Shown here: in pieces, positions 7,455 to 15,145 of the stretch | Layout: every line of letters begins with the position of its first letter | How positions within the stretch are numbered: the first letter of the stretch is position 1 | Source: a virus | DNA: 22,891 bases | Direction: 5' to 3' (one strand) | Virus record (IMG/VR): IMGVR_UViG_3300036770_004246 | Span: 1 to 22,891 of that record | Position numbers and translations under genes: made by a program | The notes under the pieces: model-generated | What the model was told of the DNA's origin: nothing | Databases searched by the model: none | Seen by the model: only the letters and a program-made list of their open reading frames with translations

Positions 7455-8861
7455 ATGAGTCAAAGTTATTTTTATGATGAGCAAATAAGAAGATACCTTC
7501 TGCAATTTACTCGAATGTTGAGTAATTTTCAAGTTGAATACGGACGCGACCCTGAAGGAAATCGCGATCTTATAAGAGTTCCTATACGTTATGGTGATGC
7601 CAGTCGTCAAGCACAAACTATTATACAAAATAACAGCGCCAACAGTTTACCATCCACCCCAATGATGAGTTTTTATATTGTGGGCATGGATTACGATCGT
7701 GGGAGAATACAAGAACCATATCATATCAATAAGATGCAGGTTCGTCAACGAACTTACGATGCTGCCACTGATTCCTACGAAACTACACAAGGTAATGCAT
7801 TTACTGTAGAAAGATTGATGCCAGTTCCTTACAAAATGACTATTAATCTTGATGTATGGACTTCCAATACCAATCAAAAAATGCAATTGTTTGAGCAAAT
7901 AGCTACATTGTTCAATCCCAGTTTCGAAATTCAAAGCACTGACAATTATATTGATTGGTCCAGTCTCAGTGTGGTCGATCTTGATCGAGTGGTGTGGTCT
8001 AGTAGAACTATCCCAGTGGGCACAGAAAATCCCATCGACATCATGACCATGACATTTAGTATTCCAATTTGGATTAGCAGCCCAGCCAAAATTAGAAAAC
8101 TCGGTGTGGTGGAAAGAATTATTGCTTCGATCTATGACGATCAAGGTGACCCAGTCAATGCCATTACTGACAATGATTTACTGCTAGGCACTAGACTTAA
8201 AATGACCCCTTACAGTTTTCAGGTGTTGTTATTGGATGGTCAACTGCAAATATTAAACAATAATGCTGTGATATCTTCCATGGCCACAAATCTCGCACCA
8301 TTCAGTTTTCCTGTGATTGAAGATCCGCAAATTGTTTGGCCATCGGTTATTGCTGCGTATGGTGTATTAAGACCGGGAATTAGTTATATTACTCTCAGTA
8401 ATCCGTGGGAACCTGACACCGAAATTGTAGGAACTATCAGTGTTAATCCTGCCGACGATCGTTTGTTGATTTATAATATCGACCCCGACACTGCCCCTGC
8501 TAATACATTAGCTCCTATTGATGCTATCATTAATCCTTTATTGAGTGCACCAGGCGAAGGGCTGGATTCAAATCTCATTGGACAACGATATCTATTAACT
8601 GAAGGAACCGGTAACAGAGCTAATACCAGTAACCCATTGGCGTGGAGAGGACCCAATGGGCAACCATTGTATGCCGAAGCCAACGACATCATTGAATTTG
8701 ATGGGCTTAAATGGAGAGTGGTATTCGACAGTGTTAATCGTCAAGATGTGCAATATGTCACCAACATTGTGACTGGTATACAATATAAATGGACAGGATC
8801 GAGTTGGGTCAAAAGTATTGATGGCTTGTATGCCGGGGGCTCATGGAATTTGGTATTATAA
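7455..8861 (+). CDS. gp15: Tail sheath stabiliser / tail completion protein (T4 gp15-like)
   Basis: This 468-residue protein starts MSQSYFYDEQIRRYLLQFTR and continues MLSNFQVEYG, then LIRVPIRYGDASR. T4 gp15 reads YFYNSSFRRYATLMGDLFSNIQI and then FIRVPITYAS, so the match is good. Further shared segments are MPVPYKMTINLDVWTSN and MTMTFSIPIWISSPAKIRK. gp15 caps the finished sheath and joins it to the head neck. T4 gp15 is 272 aa. Here residues from about 250 onward are an extension rich in Asn, Pro and Asp that ends with a repeated aromatic pattern (YKWTGSSW). GGAAG five bases upstream supports ATG 7455. The gene's end overlaps the Nudix gene by 19 bases. Confidence 0.85.
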   Translation: MSQSYFYDEQIRRYLLQFTRMLSNFQVEYGRDPEGNRDLIRVPIRYGDASRQAQTIIQNNSANSLPSTPMMSFYIVGMDYDRGRIQEPYHINKMQVRQRTYDAATDSYETTQGNAFTVERLMPVPYKMTINLDVWTSNTNQKMQLFEQIATLFNPSFEIQSTDNYIDWSSLSVVDLDRVVWSSRTIPVGTENPIDIMTMTFSIPIWISSPAKIRKLGVVERIIASIYDDQGDPVNAITDNDLLLGTRLKMTPYSFQVLLLDGQLQILNNNAVISSMATNLAPFSFPVIEDPQIVWPSVIAAYGVLRPGISYITLSNPWEPDTEIVGTISVNPADDRLLIYNIDPDTAPANTLAPIDAIINPLLSAPGEGLDSNLIGQRYLLTEGTGNRANTSNPLAWRGPNGQPLYAEANDIIEFDGLKWRVVFDSVNRQDVQYVTNIVTGIQYKWTGSSWVKSIDGLYAGGSWNLVL

Positions 8862-9307
8862 AAGCCGTAGGTATTTGGTTTTATTCTCTCGATACAGATC
8901 GTTATCTCTATCTACTACGCAATGATTTAAAAAATCCTGGTTGTTGGGGGTTACCTGGTGGTAAACAAGAACCCAACGAATCTTTGCTATCTACTATAAC
9001 ACGAGAATGTCAAGAAGAAATAGGGTTAATGCCCAATTATGTGGAACTATTACCATTAGAAAAGTTTACCAGCCCAGACAACAGATTTGAATATCATACA
9101 TTTTGGGCCAGTATTGATAGAGAATTTTGTCCTCAACTAAATCACGAACACATAGGATGGGCATGGATCGAAGCCGGGCATTGGCCCCGACCCATGCATC
9201 CAGGATTATGGAATGTGGTCAACGAATCTGTTTTGCAAAATAAAATTTCAATCATGCAACAAGAAAAATCTTCAATACTGCGTAGTCAAGAAAAACAACT
9301 GAAATAA
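8843..9307 (+). CDS. Nudix hydrolase
   Basis: This 154-residue protein has a complete Nudix box at residues 40-62: GKQEPNE, seven residues, then RECQEEIGL. The metal-binding REUxEE core is intact. Nudix enzymes hydrolyse nucleoside diphosphates linked to another group, such as dNTPs, nucleotide sugars, NAD-type cofactors or capped RNA. The N-terminal strand KAVGIWFYSLDTDRYLYLLR and the aromatic C-terminal part are family-like but do not reveal the substrate. The ATG at 8843 lies inside the end of gp15, so translation is probably coupled. The 3' end overlaps the convergent oxygenase gene by 36 bases. Hydrolysing host nucleotide pools or nucleotide sugars would both fit the setting, but that is a guess. 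Confidence 0.88.
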   Translation: MEFGIIKAVGIWFYSLDTDRYLYLLRNDLKNPGCWGLPGGKQEPNESLLSTITRECQEEIGLMPNYVELLPLEKFTSPDNRFEYHTFWASIDREFCPQLNHEHIGWAWIEAGHWPRPMHPGLWNVVNESVLQNKISIMQQEKSSILRSQEKQLK

Positions 9308-9823
9308 TCTTCCATCTTCGGGTGTTGACCCGAAATAATCAAGACTGCTATGAAACATATTGCTACGATATAAAATTAATCGATTATAGACATTGCCAAT
9401 CCTATCCACCATTTCCCATTTGGTCATGTCTTGTGCTTCATAACTTTGTAATTCATGTGCATATCTAGCACCATTACCTCGATATCGAAATAGACCTGTT
9501 CCACCACTTAGTGGTGCATCTGGCGTTAAGTAACAAACTCCTGCCCACGTATTATGATGATCAGTATGTATCCAACTACGATCCTTGGCTGTGGTCAACT
9601 GAAAACTACCAGTGAATCCATCACGTTCATGCCAATCTGTAATTTTTCCAGCAGCATTCCATAATACTGTTTGTATTGCATCTCTGGTTCCTTGATTTAT
9701 ACAAGTCTTTGTTCGTTTCCCTGGGTAGTTTCCTGTCACGTTAAATTCATGTTGTAGTGCATAAAGTCTAACACTGTCTGGATTGCTATAAAAATTGTCT
9801 ACCACAATTACATTAGTTTTCAT
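9272..9823 (-). CDS. 2OG-Fe(II) oxygenase-like protein
   Basis: The 183-residue protein opens MKTNVIVVDNFYSNPDSVR, a typical start for this oxygenase-like group. It has WIHTDHHNTWAGVCYLTP with an H86-x-D88 pair, GGTGLFRYR, a distal H158 in RSNMFHSSLDYFG and R172 in GRLFQLFF. HxD...H binds Fe(II) and the Arg would bind 2-oxoglutarate. T4-like phages of water often carry several such enzymes. The substrate is unknown; protein hydroxylation or a sugar tailoring step would be possible in this setting. GAGG seven bases before ATG 9823 supports the start. It is the last gene of the long minus-strand glycan run, 12 bases after the GT10 fusion. Confidence 0.75.
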   Translation of the reverse strand: MKTNVIVVDNFYSNPDSVRLYALQHEFNVTGNYPGKRTKTCINQGTRDAIQTVLWNAAGKITDWHERDGFTGSFQLTTAKDRSWIHTDHHNTWAGVCYLTPDAPLSGGTGLFRYRGNGARYAHELQSYEAQDMTKWEMVDRIGNVYNRLILYRSNMFHSSLDYFGSTPEDGRLFQLFFLTTQY

Positions 9824-9835
9824 GTTTTACCTCGT

Positions 9836-11464
9836 TTAATAACATTCTGGAAATTTTTGTTTCAACCGTCGCTCAATTATGTCTTCTACACGTTGATAAA
9901 CTGATTTTTCCCAATATGGTCTTGCCCTTTGATAATTTTCTTCAATGTAGGGCAATCTTTGATCATACCATTCCGGGGTTATTTCTTTGCATATTTGTCT
10001 GAATTCTTCAATGGTATTGAATCTTATAATACCTCGTTGATCGAAATAGTTTTCAATATTACTGCAACCATAATACAACGGAATAGTTCTTGTTCGAAAA
10101 CAATCAATTATTTTTTCACTGAACATATTGGGCATGATTGCATTTTCACAAGTGATATGAAATTTAGCATTGACAAAGTATGAATTTTTCGAATCAATCT
10201 CTGGAGGATTCCTATGCATGATAAAATCAAAATCACCAATTTTATTGCTGTTTTCCACTTCTCTTAAAATCATAAACCGCATTCTATGCTCATTGGTCAT
10301 GATTTTACTGCTCATGATATAACTGATTTGATTGGTTTTTTCTAACTCTAACTCATCAACAAAACAACCAATGGGCAAAAAATGTTCATGGTTGGACAAT
10401 TTAAATAACGATTCATTGTAGGTCAAAACTAAATCAAATTTATCAATATTATCCAATATCATCTTGGGAAATACTCGATATAAATGCGGAGGTTCGCACT
10501 GAACTACTACACGATAGTCAGCTGTCATATCTGTATTGATATTATCAAAACTCACTGAGACTTTTTTAGGAAAGGTTTTAGTAAAATTATATTTGCTATT
10601 GCCCATATAAGCTGGCATATACCCAAATTTAACCACTGGATACTCGGGCAGTTGAGAAGATTTTATTGTTTTATATATTGGACCTTTGCTGAATTTACGA
10701 TACTCGCCTGTGACACCACAATGCCCCTCGACTTGCCAAGTTAATAGTTTTAATTTGTCTAATAATTTTAGTTGTCTGAATATGTAATATAAAACATACT
10801 CAACATCAATATAATGCATCTTATTAATAGTGTCAGTTAGTGTAGTGGCTGCAGCTAGACAAATTTCTAATTGATCTAATAGCTGAACCCCAGTGACATA
10901 TAATGATGTCAATATACTATGTGTTTGATCATTGCTGTCGACAAAGTCATTGGGATAGAATTTACTGACATGTTGCCAATCTGTTCTATTCCATGTATAA
11001 GGTCCAATAAAATAAAAATGATCTCGCTGTTGATCGGTGAATATTTCTTGTGTATATCGTTGTTGATTAATGATATATCTGCCACTGAGTTTGACCACAT
11101 AATCAAAATTGACTAAATCTTTTTTATGGTGTCTTAAAAACTCCAAGAACATCAAACATTCACCATGTGATTTCGACCGGTGTGTTCTGACAACTTGGGC
11201 CAACTCCGGATTGATTTTATTGATAGTCACATAATGAAATGTTGAATCGTTTTTGGCCAGTTCAACGAATTGCGAAAACTCGGTGACTGAACTGTCAATG
11301 AGATAAATCACTGCCTGAGAATCAAGTGATTTGATATTTTCTATGGTTTTTTGTGTTTGATCTAAACGTTGTTGAACATCAAAAAAACTTCGTTGAGCTG
11401 TATGCTTGACAGGATAATCATTAGAAACTTCAATACAACTGCCAATTAGATAAACAAATTTCAT
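9836..11464 (-). CDS. Two-domain glycosyltransferase, C-terminus fucosyltransferase-like (GT10)
   Basis: The 542-residue protein joins two regions. Residues 1 to about 265 (MKFVYLIGSCIEVSNDYPV to a Trp-Gln-Val-Glu-Gly-His-Cys-Gly step) look like an unassigned GT-A-type sugar transferase, with NFDYVVKLSGRYIIN in the middle. Residues about 290-542 carry the GT10 signature near 435-474: FHITCENAIMPNMFSEKIID, then FRTRTIPLYYGCSNIENYF. GT10 enzymes use GDP-fucose or related GDP-6-deoxysugars, which fits the gmd gene immediately upstream. The start is ATG 11464, overlapping the gmd stop as ATGA; a longer frame would need a non-ATG start inside gmd. No signal peptide is seen, so it is cytoplasmic. 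The donor could be a GDP-deoxymannose derivative rather than fucose, because no fucose synthase is present. Confidence 0.75.
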   Translation of the reverse strand: MKFVYLIGSCIEVSNDYPVKHTAQRSFFDVQQRLDQTQKTIENIKSLDSQAVIYLIDSSVTEFSQFVELAKNDSTFHYVTINKINPELAQVVRTHRSKSHGECLMFLEFLRHHKKDLVNFDYVVKLSGRYIINQQRYTQEIFTDQQRDHFYFIGPYTWNRTDWQHVSKFYPNDFVDSNDQTHSILTSLYVTGVQLLDQLEICLAAATTLTDTINKMHYIDVEYVLYYIFRQLKLLDKLKLLTWQVEGHCGVTGEYRKFSKGPIYKTIKSSQLPEYPVVKFGYMPAYMGNSKYNFTKTFPKKVSVSFDNINTDMTADYRVVVQCEPPHLYRVFPKMILDNIDKFDLVLTYNESLFKLSNHEHFLPIGCFVDELELEKTNQISYIMSSKIMTNEHRMRFMILREVENSNKIGDFDFIMHRNPPEIDSKNSYFVNAKFHITCENAIMPNMFSEKIIDCFRTRTIPLYYGCSNIENYFDQRGIIRFNTIEEFRQICKEITPEWYDQRLPYIEENYQRARPYWEKSVYQRVEDIIERRLKQKFPECY

Positions 11465-12435
11465 GATTTTATTTGACTGTCCCAATATGCAATCATTTCG
11501 TCTAGCATGGTTTCAAATGTATAGTGAGGTTTCCATCCCAATTTTTGTCTTATCTCATTGCTGTCACCTCTGAGATATCTTAGTTCTTCGGGGCGAATAA
11601 ATTTCTGATTCTGAACAACATAATCTTGATAATTCATGCCCAATGCACTGAATGTATAATCACACAATTCTCTCACGGTTCTGGATTCGCCAGTGGCCAC
11701 TACCCAATCTCGAGGTTGATCGTGGTTTACAATGAGATGCATAGCACGAACATAATCATAACTGTGCCCCCAGTCTCGACTGCTGTCAAGATTCCCTAAT
11801 TCAAGTCGATCGACTAGTCCTTTTTTGATTTCCACTGCAGTTTTTACCACTTTATTGGTGACAAAGTTAGTGCCACGTCGTGGACTTTCGTGATTAAACA
11901 ATATACCATTGCAGGCTTGTAATTTATATGCATCTCGATAATGTCTAGTTAGATTAAATCCCATGACTTTGCTACAACCATAAGGGCTCACTGGCACCAT
12001 TGGTGTAGTTAATCGTTGGACGCCGTCGGGGTCTATACTGTTACCAAACATTTCACTACTGCTGGCTTGATAAAATTTAGCACCTGGACAAAATTGTCGA
12101 TATGCTTCTAACATGTTTAATACACCAAGACTATTGGTCTTGATAGTAAATGCCGGCATATCGAAACTAATTCGCACATGGCTCATAGCACCGAGATTAT
12201 AAATCTCAGTGGGTTGAACTTCATTGATCACTTTACTAACTGCCCACTCATCTGTGAGATCACCGTAGATTCTAGTGATACGATCGTTGATGTGTTGTAG
12301 TCTACTGCTTTGATTTTCAGCCACGCTATGACGTCTGACCATACCAAATACTTCGTATCCCAACTCCAATAGATATTCACTGAGATAACTGCCATCTTGT
12401 CCTGTTATACCAGTTATTAATGCTCGTTTGGTCAT
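11461..12435 (-). CDS. gmd: GDP-mannose 4,6-dehydratase
   Basis: This 324-residue short-chain dehydrogenase-type enzyme has the NADP loop GITGQDG at 9-15, the GMD-specific HSVAENQSSRL near residue 36, catalytic S126-x-E128 in ASSSEMFG, Y152 and K156 in PYGCSKVMG, and NHESPRRG near 181. It converts GDP-mannose to GDP-4-keto-6-deoxymannose, the precursor of GDP-fucose, GDP-rhamnose, GDP-perosamine and related sugars. No epimerase/reductase (fucose synthase) gene is present. Instead an aminotransferase gene overlaps the start by four bases, pointing to a 4-amino sugar. The GT10 fusion overlaps its end by four bases. All key residues are present, so it should be active. GDP-mannose must come from the host or from genes outside the window. 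Confidence 0.93.
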   Translation of the reverse strand: MTKRALITGITGQDGSYLSEYLLELGYEVFGMVRRHSVAENQSSRLQHINDRITRIYGDLTDEWAVSKVINEVQPTEIYNLGAMSHVRISFDMPAFTIKTNSLGVLNMLEAYRQFCPGAKFYQASSSEMFGNSIDPDGVQRLTTPMVPVSPYGCSKVMGFNLTRHYRDAYKLQACNGILFNHESPRRGTNFVTNKVVKTAVEIKKGLVDRLELGNLDSSRDWGHSYDYVRAMHLIVNHDQPRDWVVATGESRTVRELCDYTFSALGMNYQDYVVQNQKFIRPEELRYLRGDSNEIRQKLGWKPHYTFETMLDEMIAYWDSQIKS

Positions 12436-13130
12436 GATTGTTTCTTAAATAATGTTTTTTCTCTTAGGTCACTGTAGTTATTGTGATTACCACAGTCTTC
12501 GGTATAATCAGGAACTTGATCCATCAGCATTATACCCCTGGCAGCATCCTCGGGTGTCATATAATAATGCCAACCCATGATTTCATAATCATCCTCCCAT
12601 TGAGGAACAGCCAAGTCTCTGCCGTCATAACTGGCCTTTTTCAACCATCGATATGCTTCGGCATCGTCGGTTAATATCATTCCTCCGCGGCCAATAGGGA
12701 TACGTTTTTTGATTTGAAAACTCACAACATGGTATCCACCTTTATACATCCCTCGTTGCCAACGAGTGGCACCATCATAGATGGGATAGGGCTTTAGTTG
12801 ATATACACCAGACCATTCTATATCTTCGAACTCAACTTGACATCCAGCATGAATAATATGTTGGGGAATACTGACATAACATCTGCTGGGTATAGTTATT
12901 GTTCCGGTGGCTTTGAGATATTTTAAACTAAGAAATACACCATGAGTGCAACAATCCACTGCCACAGCATATCGAGATCCAGCAAACTCTGCCACTTTAC
13001 GTTCAAATATATCCACTGCGTCACGGGCATCATTGATCTGATACCCCAGTTGTTTTAATTGATTTATTTCTGGTCGTTGAAACTCCGGTGGTAATTTTCC
13101 ACTAGGCCAACTTGTGTAATTATTGTTCAT
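12432..13130 (-). CDS. Short DegT/DnrJ/EryC1-type sugar aminotransferase
   Basis: This 232-residue protein follows the DegT family: FAGSRYAVAVDCCTHGVFLS early, ITIPSRCYVS, a PLP-ring Asp at D119 in PIYDGAT, then VSFQIKKRIPIGRGGMILTD, where K142 would hold PLP. Usual members are about 360-400 aa. The missing length is in the middle and at the C-terminus, where part of the sugar and dimer contacts normally lies. Beside gmd, the simplest role is amination of GDP-4-keto-6-deoxymannose to GDP-perosamine, but this is inferred from context. It lacks a signal peptide and shows no frameshift. It overlaps the acetyltransferase gene by 11 bases and gmd by four. It may be a minimal enzyme or work on a different keto-sugar. 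Confidence 0.75.
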   Translation of the reverse strand: MNNNYTSWPSGKLPPEFQRPEINQLKQLGYQINDARDAVDIFERKVAEFAGSRYAVAVDCCTHGVFLSLKYLKATGTITIPSRCYVSIPQHIIHAGCQVEFEDIEWSGVYQLKPYPIYDGATRWQRGMYKGGYHVVSFQIKKRIPIGRGGMILTDDAEAYRWLKKASYDGRDLAVPQWEDDYEIMGWHYYMTPEDAARGIMLMDQVPDYTEDCGNHNNYSDLREKTLFKKQS

Positions 13131-13650
13131 AATTATATCCTAATCGTTTTGCATAATCGATCATTATGTGAGATTTCCTTGATTTAATTGGTCGGGCCGG
13201 GTTACCAGCATATATAGTCCAAGGTTCAGTATTGGTTTTTAAAAATGAATTCGCACCCAATATACTGCCTTCGGCCATGGTCACACCGGACATCACAGTG
13301 GAATTAGCACATACCCCACTGAATCTTTTTAATGTAATAGGTTCTAGTATCTGTTGATCTTTGAATTCATCAGGAATCAGTGGGCCTATTAAGCCATCAC
13401 CTTGGAATAATTCACTACCACATATCATACGAGCACCAACACTGATGAAACAAAAATCTTGAATTTCTAAATAGGTATGACGTCCACCAATCACAGCCAC
13501 ATAGGGGCTGACATGAACATAGTCCCCGATTTTTAATCCGGTGGTGCAATAAAATCCTCGATCAATAGCCACATGATTTCCTAGACTGACCAATTCAGGT
13601 CTAGTAAATCTACTATCGCTGTCGATCAAAACATCAATACCCACTTTCAT
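13120..13650 (-). CDS. Hexapeptide-repeat (left-handed beta-helix) acetyltransferase
   Basis: This 176-residue protein shows hexapeptide periodicity across about residues 20-145, for example LVSLGNHVAIDRG, LKIGDYVHVSPYVAVIGG, ANSTVMSGVTMAEGSILGAN. It ends the helix with WTIYAGNPARPIKSR, a classic acyltransferase ending. The likely general base is H58 in GGRHTY. Such enzymes acetylate a sugar OH or NH2 from acetyl-CoA. Next to the aminotransferase, N-acetylation of a 4-amino sugar is plausible, but O-acetylation cannot be excluded. The start overlaps the cupin stop as ATGA and the end overlaps the aminotransferase start. All three are probably made together. Confidence 0.85.
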   Translation of the reverse strand: MKVGIDVLIDSDSRFTRPELVSLGNHVAIDRGFYCTTGLKIGDYVHVSPYVAVIGGRHTYLEIQDFCFISVGARMICGSELFQGDGLIGPLIPDEFKDQQILEPITLKRFSGVCANSTVMSGVTMAEGSILGANSFLKTNTEPWTIYAGNPARPIKSRKSHIMIDYAKRLGYNYEQ

Positions 13651-14057
13651 ATAAAAACCTTGTCTAACTGTTGACCTTGATATGGACCAGTTTTGTATTC
13701 AAACACCACAGTATTATTTTCCATAATAAGATATGTGTGTCCACCTTCAAATGTCATACTGCAATCACCGGGATATAACATTTGTTTTTCTAACAATTGC
13801 CCGTCTGTGTCAAAAAATGATACTTCAACCACCCCCGAAAAAACCATCCAACTTTCCTGTGCTATAACTTGCTCAGTGGGTGCTGGTTTCCAAATGTGTT
13901 GATGTGGTTTAAATGTTTGCCCAGCATTCATTCTCAATGTGGCCAATTGTAAGAATTGATGATCATCGCTGACATTGGTTCTGTCGGTGATTTCGTTGAG
14001 TCTATGGACCAAATGACAAAGTTTGTTGGGATCCAACCGACTATAAATTTTATGCAT
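13647..14057 (-). CDS. Cupin-fold protein of a polysaccharide locus
   Basis: The 136-residue protein is a single cupin barrel. The metal-site pattern is visible: H52-x-H54 in FKPHQHIWK, E68 in QESWMVFSG and H107 in FEGGHTYLI, with the Gly-Val-Val-Glu-Val turn between. The ending, with TGPYQGQQLDKVFI, resembles cupins found in bacterial O-antigen and capsule loci (WbuC-type), whose function is not established. Related cupins include sugar-nucleotide isomerases and epimerases, so a role on the amino-sugar intermediate is possible. TAGGAA five bases before ATG 14057 supports the start. It overlaps the GT4 gene by eight bases and the acetyltransferase by four. Confidence 0.75.
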   Translation of the reverse strand: MHKIYSRLDPNKLCHLVHRLNEITDRTNVSDDHQFLQLATLRMNAGQTFKPHQHIWKPAPTEQVIAQESWMVFSGVVEVSFFDTDGQLLEKQMLYPGDCSMTFEGGHTYLIMENNTVVFEYKTGPYQGQQLDKVFI

Positions 14058-15102
14058 AAAAATTCCTATGAGTTAATCTAGTTAACCATTGATCAAATTG
14101 ATCATGCACTACTTGATCGCTGAAGTTTTCCATGGCAAATTTTCTACAGTGTGCAGGTTTAATGTCAGTGATATTTCTCGCTGCATTGACAAATTCTGGA
14201 TGGCTTTTGCATCGATATCCAGTGACACCATTGATCACAGTATCGACAAATCCGCCCCAATCTGTGGTTATCACTGGAGTTCCACTCATCAAGGCTTCTA
14301 CCACAATATTACCAAATGGTTCAATGTAGTGTGTGGGAGCCATGAGACATTGTGCTCGACTCAATACTTGTTTTCTTTGTTCTACATCCACATAACCGAT
14401 GGGTTCCACATGATCGGGTATTTTTGTATAGCCAATGTTGCTGAGATTGCCTGGACTGGCAATCACTAATTTTTTGCCCAATTCACGTGTGACCTGTATG
14501 GCAATGTTGACGCCTTTGTCAGGATTAAGTCTACCTAGATAAACAAAATAGTTATCTTTGTCAGAGCTGTATTCAAATTCGTTGGGAGTAAATGCATTGG
14601 GTATCACTGTGTCAAACCAGCTGGGACTCAATAATTTTTTATGTAAACCATAAAAGTAGTGCATTTGTGCATAGCTGGTAAATGCTCGGTAAGGAGCAAA
14701 CACTGCTGCTGGACCATAGCCAATACTGGGTTCCACTATGGTCAAATCTTGATGATCAGCCACTGCAGCTTGATGTGCTCGACCGTAAAAACACAAGACT
14801 TGATCACCGGTTCGTTTTCTTGCGGCCAAGGCTACATTGACACGGTCAGTCCATATTTGTCTAATACCCGGTAATTCTGGCATGAGACTGTGATTTTCTG
14901 GTGGGGGCATTTCGCTGTTGGTCACTGCAGTGACTGATTCACAGGGCACCTCTGAAGACTCGTGACCATAATGAATGATTTCGTAGCCCTTGGGGATCAT
15001 GTTGGTGATAAATTTTAGAACCGCTTGATTGAACGGTTCCATTCTATATCGGCTATGAGTTATGCCAAAAGGATTGGCCAATACGTGTAAACGGGGTTTC
15101 AT
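14050..15102 (-). CDS. Glycosyltransferase, GT4-like (GT-B fold)
   Basis: The 350-residue protein has YFVYLGRLNPDKGVNIAI near 185-202 and the GT4 donor site EPFGNIVVEALMSGTPVITT at 261-280, with the E261-x7-E269 pair, followed by DWGGFVDTVINGVTG. The N-terminal half (MKPRLHVLANPFGITHSRYR, then a Cys-Phe-Tyr-Gly-Arg-Ala-His step) is the acceptor domain. It would transfer a nucleotide-activated sugar in the cytoplasm to a lipid-linked glycan or protein. Donor and acceptor are unknown; GDP-mannose is a common GT4 donor and suits the gmd cassette. The gene lies 43 bases after the RCC1 fibre gene and starts the downstream glycan block. No good ribosome site precedes ATG 15102. Confidence 0.88.
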   Translation of the reverse strand: MKPRLHVLANPFGITHSRYRMEPFNQAVLKFITNMIPKGYEIIHYGHESSEVPCESVTAVTNSEMPPPENHSLMPELPGIRQIWTDRVNVALAARKRTGDQVLCFYGRAHQAAVADHQDLTIVEPSIGYGPAAVFAPYRAFTSYAQMHYFYGLHKKLLSPSWFDTVIPNAFTPNEFEYSSDKDNYFVYLGRLNPDKGVNIAIQVTRELGKKLVIASPGNLSNIGYTKIPDHVEPIGYVDVEQRKQVLSRAQCLMAPTHYIEPFGNIVVEALMSGTPVITTDWGGFVDTVINGVTGYRCKSHPEFVNAARNITDIKPAHCRKFAMENFSDQVVHDQFDQWLTRLTHRNFYA

Positions 15103-15145
15103 AGCGATATTTAATTTTGTTTGATCGGTGGGAAGAAATTTTGTG

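Noticed and set aside
7450-7457. TATAAATG before gp15 as a late promoter
   Set aside because: It overlaps the ATG, so transcription would begin inside the gene. GGAAG there serves as the ribosome site of a gp14-gp15 transcript.
7647-8144. A 165-codon open frame on the minus strand inside gp15
   Set aside because: It has no ribosome site, promoter or recognisable motif and is fully antisense to well-conserved gp15 sequence. It is best explained by base composition.
14089-14469. A 126-codon plus-strand frame opposite the GT4 gene
   Set aside because: The GT4 signature residues lie on the other strand in the same bases; no start signals are seen.
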